This document shows, in pieces, positions 42,177 through 50,312 of a DNA stretch of 64,000 nt (positions within the stretch are counted from its first letter, which is position 1; each line of letters opens with the position of its first letter). Position numbers and translations under genes: made by a program. The notes beneath the pieces are model-generated. The model was given only the letters and a program-made list of their open reading frames with translations. It did not search any database and was not told the origin of the DNA. The stretch is taken from assembly GCA_023957995.1 (NCBI GenBank), contig JAMLGK010000008.1, positions 62,001 to 126,000 on the forward strand, read 5' to 3'. The stretch is from Microthrixaceae bacterium (GTDB taxonomy: Bacteria > Actinomycetota > Acidimicrobiia > Acidimicrobiales > Microtrichaceae).

Positions 42177-43259
42177 TCACACGTTGAAGAGGAACTCGAC
42201 CACATCGCCGTCGCGCACCTCGTAGTCCTTGCCCTCGGTCCGGACCTTCCCGACGTCGCGGGCGGCAGCCCAGCTACCGGCGGCGAGCAGTTCCTCGGCC
42301 TGGATCACCTGGGCGCGGATGAACCCCCGTTCGAAGTCGGTGTGGATGACTCCGGCCGCCTGCGGGGCCAGTGACCCCGCGCGGAAGGTCCACGCCCTCG
42401 TCTCCTTCTCACCCGTGGTCAGGAAGGTGCGCAGGCCGAGCATCTCGTAGGCCGCCTGGAGGAACGAATCCAGCGCACCACGCCCGAGTCCGAGAGCCTC
42501 GAGCATCTCCGCTCTCGACTCCTCGTCCAGCATGGCCGCCTCCGCCTCCAACTGGATGCAGAGTCCGATCACCGCGGTCTCTCCGCGCTCTCCGAAGGCT
42601 TCCCTCACCGGCGCCAGCACCGATTCGGCGTCGTCGAGCTGCCCTTCGTCCAGGTTGACCAGAGCGAGAGCCGGTTTTGCCGTGAGCAGGTTGTAGGAAC
42701 CGAGGAGTTCGAGTTGTTCGTCGTCCAGGCCGGCACGGTACAGAGGCGTGCCTTCGCCCAGGGCATCGATCGCGGCATCCAGGGCGGCCACCTCCGCCAG
42801 GAGCGACTTGTCGCCCTTGGCGGCCTTGCGGCGCTTGTCCGCCTGTTTCTCGAGCGACTCCAGGTCCGCGTAGACCAGTTCGACCTCGAGGGTCTCGAGC
42901 TGTTCGAGTGGGTCGTTGCTTCCCGGCACGTCGTCGTCGTGGAAGGCCCGCAGCACGAACACGAGTGCATCGACCTCACGGATGTGCGAGAGGAACCTGT
43001 TGCCGAGGCCCTCCCCCTGCGCCGCGCCCTTCACCAGGCCTGCGATGTCCACGAACTGCACGGTGGCGTGGATCAGAACCGAGGTGCCGGACATCTCCGC
43101 CAGGCGCTCCACCCGGTCGTCGGGCACCCGGGCCACCCCCACATTGGGATCCACGGTGGCGAAGGCATAGGGGGCGGCGAGCGCGCCGCCACCCGCCAGT
43201 GCGTTGTAGAGGGAGGACTTGCCCGCGTTGGGTAGGCCCACGAATCCGAAGCGTTCCAT
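42177..43259 (-). CDS. ychF: Redox-regulated ATPase YchF (OLA1/Obg-like)
   Basis: A 360-residue TRAFAC P-loop protein that prefers ATP and associates with ribosomes. It has G1 GLPNAGKSSLYNAL (residues 7-20), G3 FVDIAGLVKGA near 68, the helical insert around 125-200 (KQADKRRKAAKG), and the C-terminal TGS domain ending AAARDVGKVRTEGKDYEVRD. The ATG at 43259 has TATCCT 8 bases upstream and no Shine-Dalgarno. It is divergent from the P450 gene with only 38 bases between start codons. Confidence 0.95.
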   Translation of the reverse strand: MERFGFVGLPNAGKSSLYNALAGGGALAAPYAFATVDPNVGVARVPDDRVERLAEMSGTSVLIHATVQFVDIAGLVKGAAQGEGLGNRFLSHIREVDALVFVLRAFHDDDVPGSNDPLEQLETLEVELVYADLESLEKQADKRRKAAKGDKSLLAEVAALDAAIDALGEGTPLYRAGLDDEQLELLGSYNLLTAKPALALVNLDEGQLDDAESVLAPVREAFGERGETAVIGLCIQLEAEAAMLDEESRAEMLEALGLGRGALDSFLQAAYEMLGLRTFLTTGEKETRAWTFRAGSLAPQAAGVIHTDFERGFIRAQVIQAEELLAAGSWAAARDVGKVRTEGKDYEVRDGDVVEFLFNV

Positions 43260-43267
43260 CGGCGCCG

Positions 43268-43273
43268 AGGATA
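43268..43273 (-). promoter_or_regulatory. -10 box TATCCT, candidate leaderless promoter of ychF
   Basis: Minus-strand TATCCT ends 8 bases before the ychF ATG, within the 38-base ychF/P450 divergent gap. Confidence 0.4.
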
Positions 43274-43297
43274 GGTGCCGTGGGCCAGACTGGCGTC

Positions 43298-44551
43298 ATG
43301 TTGACTTTCGAGGTCGAGGACCCCCGAGCCGCCATATTCATCGATCCACGCATGAGCACCGACCCGGTGCGCTGGCACGAGGTGGCAGCAGAGCTGCGCC
43401 GCGACGACCCGGTGTTCCGGGTGGAGCACGAACTGGTGAGTCCGTTCTATGCGTTGACCCGACACGAGGACGTGTTCGAGGTCTCACGACACAACGACAT
43501 CTGGCACAACACCCGCCACTCGGTGCTGATGCCCGACATCCAGCAGCAGATGCTCGACGCCATGGGTTTCACCCCGCACACGCTGGTGCACATGGACGGC
43601 GACGAGCACACCAAGCACCGCAAGGTGACCAACGACTGGTTCAAACCGGCCGCCGTGCGCAAGCGTCAGGAAGCGATCGCCTCGATCGCGGACACCTACA
43701 TAGAGAAGCTCCGTGAGCTGGGCGGAGAGTGCGACTTCGCCCAGGACATCGCGGTGCCCTACACCCTCCACGTCATCATGGACATCTACGGTGTGCCGCC
43801 CGAGGACGAGCCCAAGATGCTGGAACTCACCCAGGGGATGTTCGGTGCGGCCGACCCCGAGTTCATGGGTGACATGTCGGACCCGTTCCAGACCGTCGTG
43901 AGCACGATCGAGGGATTCAAGGAGTACTTCGGTGCGATCACCGAGGCACGACGCTCCGAACCCACCGACGACATCGCGACCGTGATCGCCAACGGTGAGG
44001 TCGACGGCTGCCCGATGGGCGAGACGGCGCAGCTCTGGTACTACATCATCGTGGCGACCGCGGGCCACGACACCACGAGCTACGGACTGTCCGGTGGGCT
44101 GAACGCCCTGTTGGCCCACCCCGACCAGGTCGCCCTGTTGCGCGAGGACCCGTCGCTGTCCAACCAGGCCGCCGAGGAGATGATCCGCTGGACCTCGCCG
44201 GTGCGCCAGTTCATGCGCTACGCACAGTCAGACACACAGATCGGCGGGGTCGACATCGCCGAGGGCGAAAGGGTGCTGCTCTCCTACCCCGCCGCCAACC
44301 GGGACCCAGCGGTGTTCGTGCGACCGACCGAGTTCGACATAACCCGCGGCGATTCCGACAAACTGCTGTCGTTCGGGGTCGGTGCCCACTACTGCCTGGG
44401 GTCACAGTTCGCCCGACGGGAGATCCACACGATCCTGCCGAAGCTCCTGGCTGCTGTGAAGACGATCGAACCAGCCGGAGAGCCCCAGTTCGCGGAGGCC
44501 AACTTCGTGGGCGGCGTGAAGCACCTGCCGATCCGGTACACACTTGCGTGA
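43298..44551 (+). CDS. Cytochrome P450
   Basis: A 417-residue soluble bacterial P450 monooxygenase. The I-helix oxygen-activation motif is ATAGHDTTSYG near 250, the ExxR pair is EEMIRWTSPV near 290, and the heme-binding loop is SFGVGAHYCLGSQFARRE near 365, with the Cys thiolate. The lengths and VHMDGDEHTKHRKVTNDWF (C-helix region) resemble the CYP125/CYP142/linalool-type steroid or terpene P450s of actinobacteria (inference). No ferredoxin gene is adjacent. Its TGA overlaps the start of the PHP gene by one base. Confidence 0.93.
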   Translation: MLTFEVEDPRAAIFIDPRMSTDPVRWHEVAAELRRDDPVFRVEHELVSPFYALTRHEDVFEVSRHNDIWHNTRHSVLMPDIQQQMLDAMGFTPHTLVHMDGDEHTKHRKVTNDWFKPAAVRKRQEAIASIADTYIEKLRELGGECDFAQDIAVPYTLHVIMDIYGVPPEDEPKMLELTQGMFGAADPEFMGDMSDPFQTVVSTIEGFKEYFGAITEARRSEPTDDIATVIANGEVDGCPMGETAQLWYYIIVATAGHDTTSYGLSGGLNALLAHPDQVALLREDPSLSNQAAEEMIRWTSPVRQFMRYAQSDTQIGGVDIAEGERVLLSYPAANRDPAVFVRPTEFDITRGDSDKLLSFGVGAHYCLGSQFARREIHTILPKLLAAVKTIEPAGEPQFAEANFVGGVKHLPIRYTLA

Positions 44552-45588
44552 TGCCTGAGCCGTCGGTCCACCGAAGGGCGGTCAAGGCCCTGCAGCGGGC
44601 CATCTACCTGCTCGACCGCGGGCTCGCACCGGGCCAGAAGGTCCGTGCGTTCGCGAACGCGCTCGACGTGGTCGAGGGGCTCTCCGAGTCCGAACTCACA
44701 CAGAGGGCCCGCAACGGCACGCTGACCGAACTGCCCGGCATCGGTTCCTCGACCGGCAGCGTCATCTCCGACGCGGTCACGGGAAGCCCTCCGCGGTACC
44801 TGGAACGGCTGGATGCCGACACCGCCTGCCCACCTCAGGTCGGATCCGAACTACGGGAGCTGTTGCGTTGTGACCTCCACTGCCACACCACCTGGTCCGA
44901 CGGCGGGGCGACGGTGCGCGACATGGTGGCGACGGCCATCGAGCTCGGCCACGACCACCTCGCGCTCACCGACCACTCCCCCCGCCTGACCATCGCCCAT
45001 GGGCTCTCGGTGGAACGGCTGCGAGAACAGATCGCCGAGATCGACGAGGTCCGCGCCGAGGTGGCGCCGTTCCGAATCCTCACCGGAATGGAGGTCGACA
45101 TCCTCGCCGACGGTTCGCTCGACCTGCCGGAGGACGTGCTCGCCGAGTTGGACGTCGTGGTCGCCTCGGTGCACTCCAAGCTCCGGATGGGCGAACGCGA
45201 GATGACCGAACGCATGGTCCGCGCCGTCGTCAGCCCCCACGTCGACATCCTCGGGCACTGCACCGGGCGCAAGATCGTCGGCTCCGGACGTCCGCCCTCC
45301 AGCTTCGATGCCGACATCGTTTTCGCGGCGTGCGCGCGTTTCGACACCGCGGTCGAGATCAACTGCAGGCCCGAACGCCGGGATCCACCCGAGGACCTGC
45401 TGGAGTTGGCCATCGAGTGGGACTGCCTGTTCAGCATCGACACCGATGCGCACGCTCCGGGACAGATGGAATGGCAGAACTGGGGCTGTGACCTCGCCAC
45501 ACGCCACGGCATCGAGCCAGAGCGCATCATCAACACCTGGAGCGCCGAGGACCTCGAGGAATGGACCGGCTCCCACACCGCAGCCTGA
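44551..45588 (+). CDS. PHP-domain phosphoesterase with N-terminal PolX-like HhH, no polymerase palm
   Basis: A 345-residue protein. The N-terminal about 95 residues form a helix-hairpin-helix module of the kind seen in family X DNA polymerases ([18 protein letters not shown]). A complete PHP metal centre follows: [11 protein letters not shown] near 107, [43 protein letters not shown] and [10 protein letters not shown]. Bacterial PolX has a nucleotidyltransferase palm between these two modules; here it is absent. A role as a DNA or nucleotide phosphoesterase, or histidinol-phosphatase-like enzyme, is possible. It is coupled to the P450 gene by TGATG. Confidence 0.85.
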   Translation: MPEPSVHRRAVKALQRAIYLLDRGLAPGQKVRAFANALDVVEGLSESELTQRARNGTLTELPGIGSSTGSVISDAVTGSPPRYLERLDADTACPPQVGSELRELLRCDLHCHTTWSDGGATVRDMVATAIELGHDHLALTDHSPRLTIAHGLSVERLREQIAEIDEVRAEVAPFRILTGMEVDILADGSLDLPEDVLAELDVVVASVHSKLRMGEREMTERMVRAVVSPHVDILGHCTGRKIVGSGRPPSSFDADIVFAACARFDTAVEINCRPERRDPPEDLLELAIEWDCLFSIDTDAHAPGQMEWQNWGCDLATRHGIEPERIINTWSAEDLEEWTGSHTAA

Positions 45589-45630
45589 CTCCCCGCTGGC
45601 CCCGACTTCATGGCGGAGGCCCGCGGGTTG

Positions 45631-45636
45631 TAGCTT
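45631..45636 (+). promoter_or_regulatory. -10-like TAGCTT just upstream of bL37
   Basis: TAGCTT ends 9 bases before the bL37 ATG and no Shine-Dalgarno is present, the same layout as bS22. Confidence 0.4.
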
Positions 45637-45645
45637 GGCATCCCT

Positions 45646-45735
45646 ATGTCGAAGCGCACCCAGAAGAAAAAGAACAACGCGCGGCGCAAGAAGGCCAATC
45701 ACGGTCGCAAGCCCAACCTGGGCCGCAACTCCTGA
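45646..45735 (+). CDS. Large ribosomal protein bL37 (29 aa)
   Basis: A 29-residue highly basic peptide: [20 protein letters not shown] then RKPNLGRNS. The core KANHGRKPN agrees with my memory of actinobacterial bL37, a 23-24 residue protein found on mycobacterial 50S subunits, with a short C-terminal extension here. It lies alone between the PHP gene and the photolyase gene, with a -10-like box and no ribosome site. The other strand and other frames show no competing gene. Confidence 0.8.
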   Translation: MSKRTQKKKNNARRKKANHGRKPNLGRNS

Positions 45736-45763
45736 CCGAAGCCGGGCCCGACCGAAGCCACGA

Positions 45764-47140
45764 GTGACCGACCGGTCCCAGACACTGGTCTGGTTCCGCA
45801 GGGATCTGCGACTGGTCGACAATCCGGCCTGGGCCGCCGCCACGCACCACGGGCAGCGAGTCGCTGCCGCGTTCGTGCTCGACCCGGTTCCATGGAGCCT
45901 GGCCGGTCCCCGCCGCCGGGCGTTGCTCGTGGGTCACCTGCGCAGCCTCGATCGAGGTCTGCGACGAATCGGATCCGGGCTCTTCCTCGCCGAGGGCGAC
46001 CCCGCGATCGTGGTGCCCGAACTGGCCGAGCGACTCGATGTCGGCTCGGTCCACGTGAACTCCGATGTGAGTTCCTATGCCCAACGCCGTGACGCACGGG
46101 TCCGCCGGGCACTGGGAGAGCGCGAGCTCTGTGTGCACTGGGGCAACCTCGTGCACGAACCGGGCGCCGTGGTGGCACGGTCCACCGGTTCTGTCCACAA
46201 GGTGTTCACGCCGTTCCACAAGGCCTGGCGGAGCACCGAAGCACATCCCTGGCCCGAACCGCGCCAGGTCGAGACCATCGCGCCGACAGACCCGCCCCGA
46301 TGGCCGGCCGTGGAGCATCCGCCGATGGAGCCCGGAGAGGAAGCAGCAGCTGGTCGCCTGGCGGGTTGGGATTCAGAGGTCGACCACTACAGCGAGCGGC
46401 ACGACCTGCCAGCGCAGACCTCCGGTACCTCCCGACTCTCCTGCGACCTCCGCTTCGGCACCCTCGCCGCGCGACACGTGGTCGAGGCGATCGGCGAGCA
46501 CACCGAGGGCCGGCGGGCATTCGTGCGCCAGATCGCCTGGCGCGACTGGTTCGCCCACCTGTGCTTCGCGACTCCGTCGATGAGCGCACACGCGATGACC
46601 CCGGCCATGGACCGCATCGCGTGGCGTGATGACCCCTCCGGTCTGGCCAGGTGGGCAGAGGGATCGACCGGGTACCCGATCGTCGATGCCGGGATGCGCG
46701 AGCTGGCCCGGAGCGGAATCATGCACAACCGCGTGCGCATGATCACGGCGAGCTTCCTCGTGAAGGACCTGCTCATCGACTGGCGCCTCGGAGAGGCGCA
46801 CTTCAGGCGACAGCTTCTCGACTACGACCTCCCCCAGAACGTGGGCAACTGGCAGTGGGTGGCGGGAACGGGTGCCGATGCCGCGCCGTACTTCAGGGTG
46901 CTGAACCCCGTCACGCAGTCGCGGCGCTTCGATCCACGTGGCGAGTACATCCGCCGTTGGGTTCCGGAGTTGGCACGACTGCCGGCCGAGGCGATCCACG
47001 CACCATGGCAGGCCGACAGCTCCGATCTCCGGGCGGCGGGGGTCGAACTGGGAGCCGACTACCCGGAACCCCTGGTCGACCATGCCCGGGCTCGCCAGAG
47101 GGCACTCGGGGCGTACTCCGAGGCCAGGGCCCTCGGGTAG
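45764..47140 (+). CDS. phr: Deoxyribodipyrimidine photolyase (CPD photolyase/cryptochrome family)
   Basis: Uses light and FAD to split pyrimidine dimers. The 458-residue protein has the N-terminal antenna domain starting [17 protein letters not shown] and a C-terminal FAD domain with [18 protein letters not shown] near 225, [49 protein letters not shown] and [19 protein letters not shown]. The invariant electron-transfer Trp region appears normal. The start is GTG at 45764, just after bL37; longer readings cover the bL37 gene in another frame. Confidence 0.94.
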   Translation: MTDRSQTLVWFRRDLRLVDNPAWAAATHHGQRVAAAFVLDPVPWSLAGPRRRALLVGHLRSLDRGLRRIGSGLFLAEGDPAIVVPELAERLDVGSVHVNSDVSSYAQRRDARVRRALGERELCVHWGNLVHEPGAVVARSTGSVHKVFTPFHKAWRSTEAHPWPEPRQVETIAPTDPPRWPAVEHPPMEPGEEAAAGRLAGWDSEVDHYSERHDLPAQTSGTSRLSCDLRFGTLAARHVVEAIGEHTEGRRAFVRQIAWRDWFAHLCFATPSMSAHAMTPAMDRIAWRDDPSGLARWAEGSTGYPIVDAGMRELARSGIMHNRVRMITASFLVKDLLIDWRLGEAHFRRQLLDYDLPQNVGNWQWVAGTGADAAPYFRVLNPVTQSRRFDPRGEYIRRWVPELARLPAEAIHAPWQADSSDLRAAGVELGADYPEPLVDHARARQRALGAYSEARALG

Positions 47141-47143
47141 GTT
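47138..47143 (+). promoter_or_regulatory. -10 box TAGGTT, candidate leaderless promoter
   Basis: TAGGTT, cggacg, then the ATG at 47150. The TAG is also the stop codon of the photolyase gene (47138-47140). Confidence 0.5.
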
Positions 47144-47149
47144 CGGACG

Positions 47150-47806
47150 ATGCCCGAGCAACGACACCAACTCCGGTCCATCACACTGGGTGACGCTCCC
47201 TCTGCCTGGGCCGAGCTCGGTTTCGAGGTGCGCTCCACACAGGCGCGGTGCGCGGAGGACGAGGTGCGCTACGTCGCCCTCGGAAACACAGCAGTCCTGC
47301 TGGGGGCCCACGAGCCGGGGTTCTCGGGTTGGAGCATCGACGGTGGCACCCCCCACATAGAGGGTCTGGCGGCGAGCGAGCCGTCGGCTCCTGTGGTGGC
47401 GGGTTCGATCCACCCCAATGGGATCGAATCGATCGATCATGTGGTGGTCACCACCGGAGATGTCGACCGAACGGCCGCCGAGCTGGCTGCGGCGGGGATC
47501 GAACAGCGCGGGGAGCGCAGTACCGACAGCTACGGCTCGCCGATGCGCCAGCAGTTCTACTGGTTGGGTGACGTGATCCTCGAGCTGGTGGGACCGGGCC
47601 GGGATGAACCCACCAGCGACGAGCCCCCGAAGCTGTTCGGGCTGGCGCTCGTCGCCCCCGACCTCGATGCCACCACCGAACGACTCGGCGATCTGGGTGG
47701 CACCCCGAAGAACGCGGTGCAGCCGGGCCGACGGATTGCAGGCATCCGGGGCGAACGCACGGGGGTTTCGATACCGCTCGCGGTCATGAGCCCGCACCGG
47801 GGTTGA
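47150..47806 (+). CDS. VOC/glyoxalase-like domain protein
   Basis: A 218-residue protein whose second half, from NGIESIDHVVVTTGDVDRT near 95, has the start of a vicinal-oxygen-chelate repeat. It continues MRQQFYWLGDVILELVGPG and ends with LFGLALVAPDLDATTERLG. The first half looks like a diverged VOC unit (GNTAVLLGAHE). VOC proteins include dioxygenases, isomerases and resistance proteins; the substrate is unknown. Its ATG has a TAGGTT box 6 bases upstream. The stop codon sits in a 13-bp tandem repeat. Confidence 0.7.
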   Translation: MPEQRHQLRSITLGDAPSAWAELGFEVRSTQARCAEDEVRYVALGNTAVLLGAHEPGFSGWSIDGGTPHIEGLAASEPSAPVVAGSIHPNGIESIDHVVVTTGDVDRTAAELAAAGIEQRGERSTDSYGSPMRQQFYWLGDVILELVGPGRDEPTSDEPPKLFGLALVAPDLDATTERLGDLGGTPKNAVQPGRRIAGIRGERTGVSIPLAVMSPHRG

Positions 47807-47846
47807 GCAACCGGGTTGAGCAACCGGGCCGAGTACCGGGTTGAGC
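47801..47846. repeat. 12-13-bp tandem repeat at the stop of the VOC gene
   Basis: Units ggttgagcaaccg (47801-47813, 47814-47826), ggccgagtaccg (12 bp) and partial ggttgagc. TGA triplets at 47804, 47817 and 47842 fall in three different frames; the first is the gene stop. Confidence 0.85.
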
Positions 47847-47882
47847 CCGCGAGCCCGGGTTTCCCCCGGAGTTACCCACCGG

Positions 47883-47888
47883 TAACAT
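47883..47888 (+). promoter_or_regulatory. -10 box TAACAT, candidate leaderless promoter of the acyl-CoA dehydrogenase
   Basis: TAACAT, agggtc, then the ATG at 47895. The gap between this gene and the previous one is otherwise filled by the tandem repeat. Confidence 0.5.
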
Positions 47889-47894
47889 AGGGTC

Positions 47895-49694
47895 ATGGCT
47901 GATTACCGCACCCCCACCAAGGATCTGCTGTTCGCCCTTCGCACCGCGGGGATGATCGACCAGATCTCCGCCAGCAAGCGGTACGAGCACGCCACCTACG
48001 ACGTCGTCGAGGGGGTGTTCGAGGAGCACGGTCGCTTCTTCAACGAGGTGTGGGCACCGACCAACGCCCTCGGGGACACCGAGGGGCTGGAGTGGTCCGA
48101 GGAGGGTGTCACCACCCCGGAGTCGTTCAAGGATGCGTGGGCCAAGTACGTCGAGGCAGGTTGGCAGGGGATGAACCTCGACCCCGACTACGGAGGCATG
48201 GGCTTCCCCGAGGTGGTCTACGGGCTCTCCGCTGAGGCCACCATCGGATCCAACGCCGCATTGTCGATGCTCCCGGGGCTCACCACCGGTGCGGTGGAAC
48301 TGCTCCAGAACTGGGGGACCGAGGAACAGCGCGAGCGCTACCTGCCCAAGATGATCACCGGTGAGTGGTCGGGCACGATGAACCTCACCGAACCACAGGC
48401 CGGGTCGGACGTCGGCCTCTCGACCACCAGGGCGGTGCCCCAGGACGACGGCAGCTACCGCATCACCGGAACCAAGATCTTCATCTCCTTCGGCGAGCAC
48501 GACCTGACCGAGAACATCATCCACCTGGTGCTGGCACGCACCCCCGATGCTCCGGCGGGAACCCGCGGCATCTCGTTGTTCCTGGTGCCGAAGTTCCTGC
48601 TCGAGGAGGATGGCAGCCCCGGCGAGCGCAACGACGTCAAATGCGTGTCGATCGAGCACAAGATGGGCATCCACGCCTCGCCCACCTGCGTGCTCAGCTT
48701 CGGCGACGAGGGCGGCGCCACCGGTTGGTTGGTCGGTGAGGAGAACCAGGGCCTCAACGCCATGTTCACGATGATGAACGCGGCACGCCTGGCTGTGGGG
48801 GTGCAGGGCACCGCCATCGCATCAGCGGCCTACCAGAAGGCGGTGGACTATGCCGGGGAGCGCCTGCAGGGCCGCGAGGTCGGCTCCGACCAACGGGGGC
48901 CGGCACCGATCATCGTGCATCCCGACGTGCGCCGGATGCTGCTCGAGATGAAGTCCTACATCGAGGCCACCCGCAACCTGACCACCCATCTCGCGGCCAG
49001 CCTGGACATGTCGCGCACCACCGAGGGCGATGACTCCGAGGGCTGGGACGAGCGGGTCGAGATCCTGACCCCCGTGGCAAAGGCATGGTGCACCGACGTC
49101 GGCGTGCAGGTCACCTCGACGGCGCTGCAGGTTTTCGGCGGGATGGGATTCATCGAGGAATCAGGGGTCTCCCAGCACTTCCGCGACCAACGGATCACCC
49201 CCATCTACGAAGGAACCAACGGTATCCAGGCCATGGACCTGGTCGGACGCAAGCTACCCATCCGCGGTGGCGCCGCGTTCGCGGACCTCGTGGCGGAGAT
49301 GCGTCGGATCGTGGACGAGCTCGAGGGTGTGGAGGAGATGGCCGCCAGCCGGGCCGAGATCCAGGCCGCCTTCGACGAACTCGACACCGCCACGAAGTGG
49401 ATCATGGAACACGGGATCGCCGATCCGCGCGACGCCCTGGCCGGGGCCACGCCCTACCTGGAGCTGTTCGGCCTCACCGCCGGAGCATGGCTCATGGCCC
49501 GCCAGGCACTGGCGGCTCGCGAGGAGCTCGCCAACGGGGCCGACGCCGGCAAGGAGTTCCTGGAGGGCAAGATCACCACCGCCCGCTTCTTCTGCGAGCA
49601 GATCCTTCCGAAGGTGCGCTCTCTCACACCGGCGGTCACCTCCGGCCACGAAATCCTCTACGAGATCGACGCCGAAGCTCTGGCCTCCACCTGA
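47895..49694 (+). CDS. Acyl-CoA dehydrogenase, long FadE5-like form
   Basis: A 599-residue FAD enzyme that introduces the alpha-beta double bond in acyl-CoA. The N-terminal helical domain has YGGMGFPEVVYGLSAE near 98, the middle barrel MNLTEPQAGSDVGLSTTRA near 160 and the C-terminal domain LQVFGGMGFIEESGVSQHFR near 415. The catalytic Glu lies in TPIYEGTNGIQAMDLVGRK near 440. An extra C-terminal domain of about 130 residues, typical of long-form actinobacterial FadE5-like enzymes, follows. It has a TAACAT leaderless-type promoter. Lipid or sterol degradation is likely, given the P450 upstream (inference). Confidence 0.93.
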   Translation: MADYRTPTKDLLFALRTAGMIDQISASKRYEHATYDVVEGVFEEHGRFFNEVWAPTNALGDTEGLEWSEEGVTTPESFKDAWAKYVEAGWQGMNLDPDYGGMGFPEVVYGLSAEATIGSNAALSMLPGLTTGAVELLQNWGTEEQRERYLPKMITGEWSGTMNLTEPQAGSDVGLSTTRAVPQDDGSYRITGTKIFISFGEHDLTENIIHLVLARTPDAPAGTRGISLFLVPKFLLEEDGSPGERNDVKCVSIEHKMGIHASPTCVLSFGDEGGATGWLVGEENQGLNAMFTMMNAARLAVGVQGTAIASAAYQKAVDYAGERLQGREVGSDQRGPAPIIVHPDVRRMLLEMKSYIEATRNLTTHLAASLDMSRTTEGDDSEGWDERVEILTPVAKAWCTDVGVQVTSTALQVFGGMGFIEESGVSQHFRDQRITPIYEGTNGIQAMDLVGRKLPIRGGAAFADLVAEMRRIVDELEGVEEMAASRAEIQAAFDELDTATKWIMEHGIADPRDALAGATPYLELFGLTAGAWLMARQALAAREELANGADAGKEFLEGKITTARFFCEQILPKVRSLTPAVTSGHEILYEIDAEALAST

Positions 49695-49700
49695 CCGCAC

Positions 49701-49706
49701 TAGGTT
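49701..49706 (+). promoter_or_regulatory. -10 box TAGGTT, candidate leaderless promoter
   Basis: TAGGTT, gccgac, then the GTG at 49713; no ribosome site. It supports the start of the unknown 199-residue gene. Confidence 0.5.
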
Positions 49707-49712
49707 GCCGAC

Positions 49713-50312
49713 GTGCTGGACCACGTCTTCACCGATGCGATCGGCGCCCTGCGCGACGCTCTCGAGCGCGCGCTGTTGGAGCGCCAGGCCTTCGAGGAGC
49801 GGCTCCAGGCAGACGTGCTCCTCGGTGATCTGACCTGGGAGACCAGCTACGGCCTGCCCGGTGAGGGCACGCCTCCGCGGGTCCGCGCGGATCTGACACT
49901 CGACTGGCCGACCTGGTCACAGGCCGCCTACCGCTCCTGGTACATAGACGAGGAACTGAGCGAGCTCCCGCGGATCGACATCGAGGTCGTGCTGCGCGTG
50001 CAGCGGCTGGTGAAGCCACCAGAACCCGCTGATGTGCTCGCGGCGCTGCCCATGGACAGCCCCGAGGTGAGTGGCGAGCGCATGAGCCGCAGTGGTCCCA
50101 CCGTCGAAACGGTGCATTCGGCAGACATGACCGAGAGCCAGCACGCCTTCGAGGTCTCCTACGAAGGAAGCTACGAGCTCGACGAGGCCGCCCTGGCCGA
50201 CGGATCGATCCTCGATGACCACTTCAGCGCCATCGGCGGCTGGATCTCCTCGACCCTGGTCAAACTCGGCGACCTGGACCTGGCCTACGTCCCCGCGGAG
50301 GAGCCGGACTAG
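49713..50312 (+). CDS. Conserved-looking protein of unknown function (199 aa)
   Basis: No family is recognised. The protein is acidic and soluble, without a signal peptide or membrane segment. A helical N-terminus (IGALRDALERALLERQAFEERL) leads to beta-type sequence with LTWETSYGLPGEG, RADLTLDWPTWSQAAYRSWY and RIDIEVVLRVQRL. The second half holds SQHAFEVSYEGSYELDE and a C-terminal GGWISSTLVKLGDLDL. The GTG start is supported by TAGGTT at 6 bases. It is convergent with the potassium channel gene, sharing the four bases CTAG as both stop codons. Codon use is like its neighbours, so it appears to be a real gene. Confidence 0.7.
   Translation: MLDHVFTDAIGALRDALERALLERQAFEERLQADVLLGDLTWETSYGLPGEGTPPRVRADLTLDWPTWSQAAYRSWYIDEELSELPRIDIEVVLRVQRLVKPPEPADVLAALPMDSPEVSGERMSRSGPTVETVHSADMTESQHAFEVSYEGSYELDEAALADGSILDDHFSAIGGWISSTLVKLGDLDLAYVPAEEPD

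Noticed and set aside
43298-45588. P450 and PHP protein as one functional unit
   Set aside because: The genes are coupled by TGATG, but the enzyme types give no pathway link, so a shared role was not claimed.
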